From positions 3,582,001 through 3,646,000 of the forward strand of contig OZ038533.1 in assembly GCA_964036665.1 (NCBI GenBank): DNA of 64,000 nucleotides. The letters run 5' to 3'. Made by a program: the position numbers and the translations under genes. This DNA comes from Gordius sp. MW1 (taxonomy: Eukaryota > Nematomorpha > Gordioida > Gordea > Gordiidae). Positions within the stretch are counted from its first letter, which is position 1. Each line of letters opens with the position of its first letter. Under the pieces are notes generated by a model, which made no database searches, had not been told where the DNA came from, and saw only the letters and a program-made list of their open reading frames with translations. Of this stretch, positions 50,203-60,467 are shown one piece after another.

Positions 50203-52543
50203 ACTTGCCTCAGCACCAATACTATTCCAGAGATATATGGACGACTTGCTTAAGGATTGCAAAAAGACGGGAGTGTACCTAGATGATGTGATAGTTACGG
50301 GTGAGAATGATGACGAGCATTTCCGTAATTTAACAGTGGTACTATCAAGACTGAATAACGCAGGATTAAAAGCTAAGTTGGCAAAAGTTAAATTCTTAGA
50401 AGACTTTGTGACTTTTTTGGGATTTCGTATAGACAGATTTGGCATACACCCAATGTCGGAGAAAATTCGAGCAATACAAGAGGCACCGATTCCGCAAAAC
50501 GTACAGCAATTAAGGGCCTTTTTGGGCCTGATAAATTACTATGAGAAGTTTATTCCCCATCTGCATAGTTTATGCGCTCCACTACATCGATTGACGAGTC
50601 CAAAGTGCAAGTGGACTTGGACATCAATAGAAGACGCTGTCTATAAAAAAGTTAAAACAATCTTAACTCATAAAGACACGGTTATTCCCTATTCAATTGA
50701 TTTACCTTTCATCCTTGATTGTGACGCTTCAAATGATGGATTCGGAGCCGTTTTAATGCACCAATTTTCCAACGGGTTGGAAAAACCAATTGCTTACGCT
50801 TCAAGGACTCTTTCAAAATCAGAGAAAAACTATGCCTCGATTGACAAAGAAGCGAGGGCATTGTTGTTTGGCTGTGAAAAATTCCATGCCTATATATTTG
50901 GAAGGAAGTTTACCTTGCGGACAGACCACAAACCTTTGGAGCGGCTATTTGGCGGACATCAGGATTTGTCGAAAATTGGCAATAATCGATTAATAAGGTG
51001 GTCTTGGAAGTTGTCCGCATATGATTATAGTTTAGAATATAGACCAGGGAAAGTAAATTGCGTTGCAGATGCCTTGTCGCGACTACCCTTATCGGAAATT
51101 AACGAGGGGCTATCAGAAGATGAAAAAAATTTTGCCTGCCTAAAGTCAATTACGCTAGAAGACTTACAAGTGTCGGAAAAAACAATCGCGAAGGAAACTC
51201 TTGGTGATAGCACTCTCAAGAAAGTCTTGATATATATAGATCAAAGTTGGATTGAAAACAAAAATGCCGTCGGCGAAGATGTATTACCGTATTTCTATAG
51301 GAAAAGTGAATTATGTTCGGATAAGGGTATCATACAATGGAACGGTCGAATAGTCATACCAAAGACACTACGTAAATCTGTATTAAATATTTTGCACAGG
51401 GGACATCCTGGGATTAACGCGATGAAATCTATTAGTAGATATTATGTTTACTGGCCAGGTTTGGACTTAGACATTAATAAATTTATTGCGAATTGTGGTA
51501 ATTGTCAAAGGAACCGCATAAATGTTCCTGAAGTTCCATTATATTCGTGGAACGTAACGAACACGCCTTGGGAACGATTACATATAGATCTAGCAGGACC
51601 GATGGACTCCTACTACTGGTTTGTCGGTATTGACTCTTATTCAAAGTGGATTGAAGTGGAACTCCTTAGGAATACATATTCTAAAATATTGATAAAAAAG
51701 CTAAAAGGATGGTTTGCTCGATTTGGTGTTCCACGTCAAATAGTCAGCGATAATGGACCTCAGTTTACTTCCGTAGAGTTTAGGCAATTCTGCAAGAATT
51801 ATAATATAGTGCATATTCTGATCTCTCCTTACCATCCCAAGACAAATGGTTGTGCAGAGAGATGTATTAGAACATTAAAAAGCCGTTACTTGGCCACCAG
51901 AGAAGACATCAAGGATCCAGAGGAGTGTATGAATGAAATTTTATCAGCATACAGGATTTGTGAACATAACTCAACAGGTAGGTCGCCATCCAAGATGCTC
52001 TTCGGACGGAGGAATCGGACAATGCTCGATTGGTCGCGACCAAGTCCCCAAACCATTATGGCACACAAAATTAAAAAACAAGCCTTTCACCATGATATAA
52101 CGACACGTCCACGAAACTTTGAAATAAATGAATTAGTCTGGGTAAAAAATGAATTGGCACCAGGATGGCGGGAAGGAAAAGTACTCGCTAGGAATGGGTT
52201 ATTGTCCTATAGCGTTGAAAGTAACAATAAAGCCGTGCGCAAACATGCGGACCAATTGAGAAAAAGAGAAGAGGAGGTAGTGGAAGATCAAGATTTGGCT
52301 TGCCCGGTTGTTAATGATGCATCATGTGAAGAGGAGGAGGTAGTTTATGATCAAGAGATATCAAGACCAGAACCTACAGAGGCAATACAGGAAGAACTAG
52401 TGCCGGTAGATAATGACATACCGGAAGATAAAGGTGATGGAAACTTAAAAAGGGAAAATAGACCAAGGAAGCCACCGCGGAGATTAATTGAAGAAATTTT
52501 AAGCTGGTTAAACGGGGAGAGATGTAACGATTGTGTTATGTAA
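50132..52543 (+). CDS. Gypsy 1 RT (3' part)-RNase H-integrase
   Basis: 803 codons in the +2 frame relative to the upstream ORF; real homology begins at about codon 6. YLDD at 49-52 is the RT catalytic box. RNase H: DCDAS (about 198) and RTDHKPL (about 263). Integrase: zinc-binding H-H-C-C (HRGHPG; CGNC at 455-458) and DDE residues at D486, D540 and E576. The C-terminus is Glu-rich. The stop lies 21 bases inside the 3' LTR, so the last seven residues are LTR-encoded. No other frame breaks. Confidence 0.93.
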   Translation: MSNQNFLIINTHVGYYRYKRLPFKLASAPILFQRYMDDLLKDCKKTGVYLDDVIVTGENDDEHFRNLTVVLSRLNNAGLKAKLAKVKFLEDFVTFLGFRIDRFGIHPMSEKIRAIQEAPIPQNVQQLRAFLGLINYYEKFIPHLHSLCAPLHRLTSPKCKWTWTSIEDAVYKKVKTILTHKDTVIPYSIDLPFILDCDASNDGFGAVLMHQFSNGLEKPIAYASRTLSKSEKNYASIDKEARALLFGCEKFHAYIFGRKFTLRTDHKPLERLFGGHQDLSKIGNNRLIRWSWKLSAYDYSLEYRPGKVNCVADALSRLPLSEINEGLSEDEKNFACLKSITLEDLQVSEKTIAKETLGDSTLKKVLIYIDQSWIENKNAVGEDVLPYFYRKSELCSDKGIIQWNGRIVIPKTLRKSVLNILHRGHPGINAMKSISRYYVYWPGLDLDINKFIANCGNCQRNRINVPEVPLYSWNVTNTPWERLHIDLAGPMDSYYWFVGIDSYSKWIEVELLRNTYSKILIKKLKGWFARFGVPRQIVSDNGPQFTSVEFRQFCKNYNIVHILISPYHPKTNGCAERCIRTLKSRYLATREDIKDPEECMNEILSAYRICEHNSTGRSPSKMLFGRRNRTMLDWSRPSPQTIMAHKIKKQAFHHDITTRPRNFEINELVWVKNELAPGWREGKVLARNGLLSYSVESNNKAVRKHADQLRKREEEVVEDQDLACPVVNDASCEEEEVVYDQEISRPEPTEAIQEELVPVDNDIPEDKGDGNLKRENRPRKPPRRLIEEILSWLNGERCNDCVM

Positions 52544-52659
52544 CGAGTATGTAATTGTAACGAGTGTGTTATGTAACGAATATGTAATTTTTGTTGTTAT
52601 GTAATTTCCTGTCATCGAATCGCGTTATTAAAATTCCAATAAACCATCCTATCCTTATA
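52523..52659 (+). repeat. 3' LTR of Gypsy element 1 (137 bp)
   Basis: Identical at every position to the 5' LTR; followed by the duplicated target ACTAG. It overlaps the end of the pol ORF by 21 bases. Confidence 0.93.
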
Positions 52660-52664
52660 ACTAG

Positions 52665-53509
52665 CAATATTGTTTATACCCAATATTTGCAGAGGCCCAG
52701 CAATGCATCGATAATTTTGATAAGCTATATAATATATAAGTGCTAATAATTATAAAAGTTACACACTTGAAAAATTGGAAATAAACGGGTGCTTAGGTCC
52801 GGTTGTCGGTTTACTTGAAAGGCATTTCAGCATGTGGGATAAATGCCTTTCAATATAAAATATTTTTTGACAAATCATATACAATTTCATCTGACACATA
52901 AATAGCAATAGATATATTTTAAAATTATATTAAAATCAATTGACAATATGGAACAACATTCTGGCCTCGAATTAGGACTCGGATCCCCTTCTGACATACG
53001 GATTATTTTTTCATCATCCATTAGATCTCAATAACATATCTGGCAAAAAGGACTAGCTATCAAAGAATTTACCGACATCTTGAATGTAATCTTGATATTT
53101 GTTTGTACTTACTTACTTTTCTTTTTGTCCCCCCCCCCATTGTCTCTCGATTTTACTATGCAGCATGTAGGCGGTCATTGACACCTAAATCATCAAGATC
53201 AAAAAAGAACCTCTGCAACAATTGGGGTAATACGTCTAAATAACCCTCATAAATTGCAAGTTCATGGACGCCCCTTCAACTAATCAAGCTAAAATCACAT
53301 AGCTATGGTTATACAATTATTGTCCAAATGAAGTGGGGTTTTTCGAACTCCCGGTTTCCCACGATGTAGCCCCGTGTGACGAACTAACCAGTACTACTCT
53401 CCTACCTAGCTCCACATAACCTCCCACTTTGTATTTATATTAAATTTATTAAATACATATTAATAATATTTTCTTTGTTACTAACGTACTAAATATTATT
53501 ATATCCATC
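52665..53509. other. Intergenic, nothing recognised
   Basis: AT-rich, without a convincing ORF or repeat end. The sequence GTATTTATATTAAATTTATT at about 53430 precedes the hAT element. Confidence 0.4.
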
Positions 53510-54294
53510 CAGTGGCGTAAATGAGGGGGGGGGGACGGAAAATTCCCCCCCCCCCCGTTTTTTGATGAATAACTAAATTAAACGGGTTAAAATATTATAG
53601 TTTAGTTACATCAAAAACTTTAAGACACTTGTAAAAACCTAGAAACATAATATATACATCTAGTTTTTTTGATTTGATTTTTGACAAAATGCGTTTTAAA
53701 ATTTTAGAATATGATTGTGAAAATTGCTATGAAAAAAAACTCGTTTGAACATTTATTTCTCGTGAAAACACCAGAACGCCCTACGAACTGGATAATTAAG
53801 CGATTATTATAATGTTCCTCATTCTATATAATGTTAGTATTGTACTTTTATCATTTATCATATTTGTCTAAGATTTTCTGCTAGAACCCATCACGGTTTG
53901 ATAATTAAATTGCCTGAAAAGGCCAACCAAAACCCTTTAATTGCCCAATTCACTACTGTCCGAACAGCCGGGTCAAAAAAGACGATTTTAAATTTCAAGA
54001 ATTAATTTTGTCTTAATTTAGACATTTTTGATCTCATTCCTCAAGAATTTTTATAAATATAAAGGTGACAAAATAGTTAACTATAAAAATAATCTCATTA
54101 TGGTGCCCGCCCAGGCCTACTTAAAACTCTCAATTTAGAACGGTAGCCTGTCCGACCCCTTAGCTGAATGGGCCCAACAGCGAGCCCGACTTTTTGGTTG
54201 TTTAATTTTTGCTTTTAATTACAAATAAAATGGGGATAAAACTTTGACAGATCCCCCCCCCCCCCCCCCGATGAAAATCCTGGCTACGCGCCTG
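53510..54294. mobile_element. hAT-type nonautonomous element with 8-bp target duplication TATCCATC
   Basis: 785 bp. Target duplication TATCCATC at 53502-53509 and 54295-54302 is perfect. Ends CAGTGGCGTAAATGAG and, inverted, CAGGCGCGTAGCCAGGATTT; each is followed by a long G-run (as C-run on the right, 54252-54269). No ORF. The CAG-G-GCGTA ends recall the small MITE family at 32227 and may be related to it. Confidence 0.82.
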
Positions 54295-54302
54295 TATCCA
54301 TC

Positions 54303-55291
54303 TATCCTAACACACTAACCACAAACAAAAAAACCCGTAAACTCTGATTAACGTGGTGCGAGATCCACCGCCTAGTTTGCCGATTCAGCCAAGCTATTGA
54401 ATGTCATTGGGGTAAATACATATATACTTCTGACACACGGAAATATATTTTGTTAACTATACTAATATATAGGAGCCGAGGATTGACAGAGATTATTATA
54501 TAAAGTGAAAGACTTATATAAGCCAAAGGAAATTATGTATCTAAAACAATACAATTAAAAACAGAAATCTCGCTTTTGTCTAACAAATCAAAATAAATTA
54601 TCAGTCATAATATATAAACAATTATAATATATATAAAAATGAGTTAATTTTTAAACGTTCACCATGTAATATTAAATTATTTTACTATAATACAAGTTGT
54701 AGAATAATAAATGTTGTTTTAGGATTAGATTGAGGCTAAACAATTTAATTATTTTAACAGTCATTAAAAGTCACGTAATTGAATTCATATATGAAATTCT
54801 CTATGGTCGTACAATTTGAAATTGAGAAGCGTTTTAAGATTTATTTTTATTATACTCAAAGCCTATTGTTTCCTTTTACTATTGTACACAATTTTTAAAA
54901 GCTCCACCCAGCTATTTTGATGATCCTTGGTTATATGCGAATCATATTGTCACAAAGATTTTTTGGTGTATTGTAATAGAAAATCATCAAAGTTACAATA
55001 TAAAGTTATTTAGAACGCCGCTCTTGAAGAATTTAAACAGAGAAGTTTAATAATGTTAAAATATTTTTATCAAAAAGTTGCGTTATCTTCATTCAATACA
55101 CATCTTCAGTTCAAATTAAATCATCATAAAAGTAAATCATTCATCAACTTAACATTGCATTACATACTATATTATCTTAAATATAACAAAACTAACTAAT
55201 ATTTTGTTGACACTTACAAAAATATATTTATATGGTGCTTGTACATAAAGTCTTTAATTTGCGATATAAATTAAGTAGTGCGGTAATTTAA
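54303..55291. other. Intergenic, AT-rich
   Basis: No gene or element end recognised. It probably includes the 3' UTR of the minus-strand gene ending at 55292; an AATAAA-type signal on the minus strand cannot be singled out with confidence. Confidence 0.35.
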
Positions 55292-56566
55292 TTAGGAATC
55301 TCTGAGAGGGTCGATATTATCGGCAATTAAGTTATAAACACTTTTCCAGCATTTTAGTTCTTCATGCAGCTCATCACCATTTTCTTTAAAAGATAAATTC
55401 TCGAAAGATCGAATTGTAGATGCAAAAAAATCGCGAAATCTTTGCTTAAATGAAACGTCATTCAAGGATCGAAAAAATAATAATGCCACTCTTCGGAACA
55501 ATTCGTAATCGCTCGAGGTAGGTGGGAATTGCGAAGCTTCACGGTAACACAAGTAGGGAATTCTAAAGCAATATAAAACGCGTCATTGGGCCTAAATATT
55601 ACATATGGCAAAGCACTTGTTTATACTTTGTCATTTATTTAACTCTTTAACCGCTTCCATTGTATAATTATTATTTAGACTACAACAAAATCTCTTACCA
55701 ATAATATTGACATAGACTCCGCTTCTTACAATTTTATATGTATATGTATATCTAAATGATATAAAGCTTAAACTTTCGATTAATAAATGCTACAAATTTA
55801 GCTAAAAACATCTTAAAATTATATTGTACTATAATAAAAAAGCGCTTCAACACAAATTTGCGACATATCAACGCGTCCTAATACTTATTGAATTCAAAAA
55901 CAAGAAATACGCTTAATTTTTTAAAGCTAATGCTTACACAAAAGTATTGTCTCCTCCAGGACAAGCTGCAACTAACACGCAACCTAACCACCAAATCGAA
56001 GAGCAGTACATTCGAGCAGCTCTAGGCATTGTTAAGCACGAAGCCACTACTTTCTCCGCGGCTAAAAAAGCCCAATCTCGTCTCATTTTAAGCGCTCCGC
56101 CGCTCGACTTTTGAGTAGGAGCATCATCTTGGCGCGTTTGAGTAAAAGCGCTACATAGCACTGGAACGAACGGATTGCCGCTTAGACTAGAGTTAGAAGG
56201 AACTGCTAGGGTAATGGCTAGTAGTCGGTCAAAAGCATTAGAGGGAAATGAGAAATCAGTTAGTGTGTCGGGCAATAAAGTTGGACTAGACCGAGCAACG
56301 AATAAATCGGTAGTTAAACCGGAACGGATTAAAATGCTAGCTGGAGAAGTGAGCGTTTCCACGCTTTCAAGCACGAGCGTCGTTGCTGGATCAGTTTGAT
56401 GGGAACTTGCTGTATTAGAAGCGTTGAGAGAGCGCTGTTGATTAAGCTTGGAGCGCGCGTCACGGCCAACGTATAAGCAAGTTAGTAGGAGTCTCAAGCA
56501 GGAAAAGGAAATGCGCGCTCCGTTTAAAGCGCTAGCAGTAGTGTATGGTGCTTGGGCGGACGTTAC
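55292..56566 (-). CDS. Unrecognised protein, last two exons (possible multi-pass membrane protein)
   Basis: Exon A (55938 to about 56566, acceptor TTTTAAG) and exon B (55292-55562) join in phase (2 then 1) across a 375-nt intron to give about 299 codons and a stop. Exon A has a hydrophobic segment near its start (RISFSCLRLLLTCLYV), a Ser/Thr-rich stretch with SFPSNAFDRLLAITLAVPSN, and a second hydrophobic part SSIWWLGCVLVAACPGG. Exon B is soluble and charged (YELFRRVALLFFRSLNDV; FRDFFASTIRSFENLSF). GC content is well above the surroundings, which supports real coding. I do not recognise the family. Upstream exons were not found before the repeats at 57.1 kb and may lie beyond the window. Confidence 0.6.
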
Positions 56567-57117
56567 CTTAAAACTGAACGATATAAATAAATTGTAAAAA
56601 GTTTTATTATGTTTGTTATACCACCAGCTAGGGAAAACAAAAAGGTTTAAAACGATTAAGATGCCTATTTAGAATAAGACTTAGTTCATCCATGCCAACC
56701 TTAGGGCTTGTCTTAATATCGGATTCAGATTCAAATGGCGCGAATTTATCTTTATCAAATATCCGATTCATTAAGACAGCCCTTAGAATTTCATTAATTT
56801 AGGGGATCTGGATACGTTATTATCAAGTCGACTTCAATGGTTGAACTGTTATTTATATTTGCCGCAATAGTTTGAGCTATGTGACTTTATAAAAAATATT
56901 AATTAATTATAGTGCCAAATAAAAGTAAAGTCTCTAATCGAATCGAATTCAAAACTCGGGCCTTCGGCCCTCGTGGGAAGGAAAGTAGGGGAAGGGAAGG
57001 GGGCGACTCATCTATACTCCGTATAAACGTAGCATATTTGCTATGCAATTTATGGGCGAGAAAGGTAGGGAGGGACGAGAATGCCTATAAGGGGGCATTA
57101 AATGCAAAATAATTAGT
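56567..57117. other. Stretch with a diverged inverted pair, no gene assigned
   Basis: 56696-56725 (AACCTTAGGGCTTGTCTTAA) and 56762-56786 (TTAAGACAGCCCTTAG) form a short imperfect inverted pair about 90 bp across, a possible tiny MITE. The plus-strand ORF at 56912 is GC-richer but low complexity and not recognised. Confidence 0.35.
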
Positions 57118-57400
57118 TATAGACCCTTGTAGGGGAGGGCATAGGGTAATTATCAATGTTAACCAATTCAAAAACGAAAAAAAATTCGATTTATTTGGCC
57201 AATGGTCATTTTTTCCATTGGTCAGTAGCCTGCGGACGATCAAAAAGTCATATTATCAATGATATTAAGAACAAAATATTAATTTAATTAAAAAAAAATA
57301 AAAATTTTGCCCTCTCCCGAGCTTGAACCAGGGACATCCAGGTCACCCTGTTTACAAGCCGTGCGCTATAACCCGTCACACCACCCGGTATTAAAATAGT
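57118..57400 (-). repeat. tRNA-derived SINE with CCAATGG hairpin tail
   Basis: On the minus strand 57393-57300 reads like a tRNA: a box-A-like TGGTGTGACGGGTTATAGCG, an anticodon-loop-like CTTGTAA (TGT, threonine type), and box-B-like GGTTCAAGCTC. Downstream follow an AT-rich tract and the block with CCATTGG...CCAATGG (57199-57226). This head-plus-body layout is that of a SINE transcribed by RNA polymerase III. Related bodies lie at 57477-57580, 58585-59290, 59403-59620 and 59726-60060. Confidence 0.7.
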
Positions 57401-57749
57401 AGAAGTTATTATGTTATTTATATAGATAATGAAATAATAAAGTTCTGTTTTATGTTTAGAAAATCAATATATTTTATCGGTCAGTAGCCAGCGGACGGTC
57501 AAAAAGTCAAATTATCAATGGTATTGACAAGAACATAATATTAATTTAATTTTAAAGAAAAAAAACTAAAATAAAAATTCCTTTTAGTTTTAAAAAAGGG
57601 CTAAATTCTGAAACTACCCGCCCGATTCGCTCGAAGCTTTACCGGTAGGTGCCCAGGGCGGCCAGGGGTAAAATAACCTTTTCAGATTCCTAAAATACCT
57701 TTTCGTTTTAAAAATATCGGACATTTCCCGGCCACACGTGCGGTGTAAT

Positions 57750-58211
57750 CATAGACTACATAGACTGCCCATGTCATATGTTCCATATGGCAAATTGTGT
57801 GTGAAATATGCCTCCATTTTGATGAACACTACCGTCCTATATCACATAATGGCGTTTTGCGCTGTGCCGTTTTGTTCGAACAGGAGAAGTAAAGAAAAAA
57901 GGTTTTGATTCCATAAATAAGTAAGATATTACAAAAATATATGATATTTTTAAAAAAATTTAATATCATTACAGTTTTTACATTTTTAATTTTTATGAAA
58001 TGTGTCAATAATAAATTTTTTATAAATATCATATATTTTGTAATATCTTACTTATTTATGGAATCAAAACCTTTTTTCTTTACCTCTCCTGTTCGAACAA
58101 AACGGCACAGCGCAAAACGCCATTATGTGATATAGGACGGTAGTGTTCATCAAAATGGCGGAAAAACACACACACATTTTATACCGTGATGAGCAGTCTA
58201 TGTAGTCTATG
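57750..58211. mobile_element. P-superfamily fold-back MITE carrying two THAP-domain starts
   Basis: 462 bp with perfect 8-bp target duplication GGTGTAAT (57742-57749, 58212-58219). Ends CATAGACTACATAGACTGC are perfect inverted repeats; the arms (about 57750-57950 and 58023-58211) match for nearly 190 bp. Each arm contains an ATG (57849 on plus, 58123 on minus) opening MAFCAVPFCSNRRSKEKRF in the left arm, the C-x4-C start of a THAP zinc finger, then a TGA and FHK. P-element transposases start with a THAP domain, start with CA and make 8-bp duplications. Both arms carry the same TGA, so the element spreads non-autonomously. Confidence 0.78.
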
Positions 58212-58219
58212 GGTGTAAT

Positions 58220-58584
58220 ATCTATAACACGTAGAAAATTTTACTAATTATATAAACTTACGCGCGCCATCTAATAAAGTACAATTCGTGTTTTAATAGT
58301 TTAATTGTAGATTGAATTTAATTAGAAAGAACGGGCTATGATTACACCTTTGAAGGAGGTTTCGAATTTTGTGTTAGTTTCTATCAATATATTGTATCGT
58401 AAATTAGAATCTAATACCTATATTTTTTTAACTATTACTTTTTAGGTTTTCTATGAAATCACAATCTAATTAAATGAAATATATTAACCCAATAAAAAAA
58501 TATATATGCATTTATAAGGTTAAAAATATATATTACATAGTTGGCTGTCTGTTAGACCATCTATAATAAATTTTTAGGTTATAT
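58220..58584. other. Short AT-rich spacer
   Basis: No gene or element border recognised between the fold-back element and the hairpin array. Confidence 0.35.
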
Positions 58585-59290
58585 ATAAAATTTGGCCAAT
58601 GGTCATTTTTTTTCATTGGTCAGTACCAACAGATACTCTATAACTAAGTCAATGATAGCCAAAAAAACGGAATAAAAATTTTTGATGGTCACTTTGGCCA
58701 ATGGTCATTTTTTTCCATTGGTCAGCAGCCAGCGGACGGCCAAAAAGTCATATTATCAATGGTATTAACAGGAACAATCATAAGAGTCAAAAAAACGGAA
58801 AAAAAATTTCGATTCACAATTTGGCCAATGGTCATTTTTTTCCATTGGTCAGCAGCCAGGACACGGTAAAAGTGGATATAAATTCATAAGAGTCAAAAAA
58901 AAACAAAAAAAAATTTTCGAATCACATTTTGGCCAATGGTCATTTTTTTCCATTGGTCAGCAGCCAGGACACAGTAAAAGTGGATATAAATTCATAATAG
59001 TCGAAAAAAAACGAAAAAAAATTTTTTGAATCACATTTTGGCCAATGGTCATTTTTTTCCATTGGTCAGCAGCCAACGGACGGCCAAAAAGTCACAATAG
59101 CAATGGTAGTAACAGGAACAATCATAATAGTCAAAAAAAAACAAAAAAAAATAATTTCGATACACATTTTGGCCAATGATCATTTTTTTCCATTGGTCAG
59201 CAGCCAGCGGACGGCCAAAAAGTCTTATTATCAATGGTAGTAACAAGAACAATCATAAGAGTCAAAAAAACTCCGGGATTCGAACCCACA
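58585..59290. repeat. Tandem array of hairpin units (about 108-131 bp each)
   Basis: GGCCAATGGTCATTTTTTT followed by CCATTGGTCAGCAGCCA recurs at about 58590, 58696, 58823, 58931, 59040 and 59171 (spacing 106-131). Each unit has a perfect 7-bp inverted pair CCAATGG/CCATTGG able to form a hairpin, then GGACGGCCAAAAAGTCA-type sequence and an A-rich run. The last unit is followed by a box-B-like ATTCGAACCC, linking the array to the SINE family. Confidence 0.85.
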
Positions 59291-59399
59291 AACTAGTTAA
59301 ACTAATTAAAATTAAAAGTAAACAGCGTGAGAAGACATTCGATGCGTGACAAGACACTCGGTGCAAGACACCGAAGAGCGTGACAATATATAGATAATG

Positions 59400-60060
59400 A
59401 AACATAGACCCTTGTAGGGGAGGGCATAGGGTAATTATCAATGTTAACCAATTCAAGAACGAAAAAAAAACCGATTTATACTTTGGCCAATGGTCATTTT
59501 TTTCATTGGTCAGTAGCCAGCGGACGGCCAAAAGGTCACATTATCAATGGTATTAACAAGAACAATATATTAATTTAATTTAAAAAATAAATAAAAATTT
59601 TGCCCTCTCCGGGATTCGAACCCACATTAGTAAAGGCATAGGGTTTGGTAAGGGGCACAGGGACCCATATCAGTAAAGGCATAGGCTTTGGTAAGGGGCA
59701 CAGGGACCCATATCAGTAGAGGCGTAGGCCCTTGTAGGAAAGGGCATAGGGTAATTATCAATGTTAACCTATTCAAAGACGAAAAAATACCATAAATTGC
59801 ATATAGCAATTAAAAATTTCGCTTTATTTGGCCAATGGTCATTTTTTTCATTGGTCAGTAGCCAGCTGATGGTCAAAAATTCATATTATCAATGGTATTA
59901 ACAAGAACAAAATATTAATTTAATTTAAAAAAATTCAAAAGAAAATTCGTCCTCTCCCTGGCTTGAACCCGGGATATCCAGGTCACAAAGCTGGCGCCAA
60001 TAAGTTGGTGGACGACGGACGACGGACAACCAAAAACGAGCCCATAAATTGCATAGCAAT
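59400..60060 (-). repeat. Two further SINE-family units with box-B remnants
   Basis: Units start with CCCTTGTAGG-GAGGGCATAG at about 59408 and 59729, contain the CCAATGG hairpin at 59485 and 59830, and end with tRNA-like pieces (minus strand GGGTTCGAATCCCGGAGAGG at about 59607-59626; GGGTTCAAGCCAGGGAGAGG at about 59953-59972). The box A part is missing or degraded. Between them a 39-bp motif (AAGGCATAGG, TTGGTAAGGGGCACAGGGAC) is repeated two to three times at 59632-59730. Confidence 0.7.
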
Positions 60061-60311
60061 TAACACTTTAAAAAACATATAGGAACATACTTTTGGCTTA
60101 GTTGTAAGTTTAGTCCGTACCTCAAGCTTCAGCTAACATTAAATCTACAAAATATGGTTATTATTAGGTCGATAGTGTAATGTATGCAAATACTATCTAC
60201 CTAATTGGCAATGACCTTGAGCGTTTGAATTGCAATACAATGTTAATTGATTGTTTATTGTTCTTAAATTGAATGTCTATTTAAACGTGTTATTGTAATT
60301 ACCAACAGTTA
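59750..60311. repeat. Left arm of a 0.56-kb inverted duplication
   Basis: Nearly identical, in reverse complement, to 61626-62185. The arm covers the last SINE-like unit, its flank and the first part of the upstream regulatory region/LTR of Gypsy 2. The arms are separated by 1.3 kb containing gag. Confidence 0.9.
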
Positions 60312-60356
60312 CTTTTTGTCTTATCCAATAAAGTGTTTATCTTACTGGATATCCTA
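60177..60356 (+). repeat. Probable 5' LTR of Gypsy 2
   Basis: The sequence immediately upstream of the primer-site-like TGGCGACGAGG (60361). TGTAATGTATGC at 60177 is a plausible LTR start, and AATAAAG at 60327 a possible polyadenylation signal. The partner LTR is outside the window, so the start is uncertain. Confidence 0.45.
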
Positions 60357-60467
60357 TAATGGCGACGAGGCCTTAGAAGAACCCTTGGACCTTAAACTCA
60401 ACCTCGTTTAGAAGACGCTCCCTACCTCGTTGAACTGAAATAAAAAGATTATCCATATTATTTTCAG

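Larger units (their letters stand above)
48325..52659 (+). mobile_element. Gypsy (Mag-like) LTR retrotransposon, young full-length copy
   Basis: 4335 bp. Target duplication ACTAG at 48320-48324 and 52660-52664. Identical 137-bp LTRs. Just inside the left LTR is TGGCGACGAAG, the likely tRNA primer site; just before the right LTR is a purine tract (AACGGGGAGAGA). Domains in order: Gag with two zinc knuckles, protease, reverse transcriptase, RNase H, integrase. No env. LTR identity implies very recent insertion, yet the reverse transcriptase carries a frameshift, so this copy is probably not self-sufficient. Confidence 0.95.

Noticed and set aside
52300-52545. env gene in Gypsy 1
   Set aside because: Integrase's C-terminal tail runs straight to the 3' LTR; no room and no membrane segment.
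57300-57395. Genuine tRNA-Thr gene on the minus strand
   Set aside because: Box A and box B are present but arms are imperfect and the sequence continues into a repeated SINE body; related degraded copies lie nearby.
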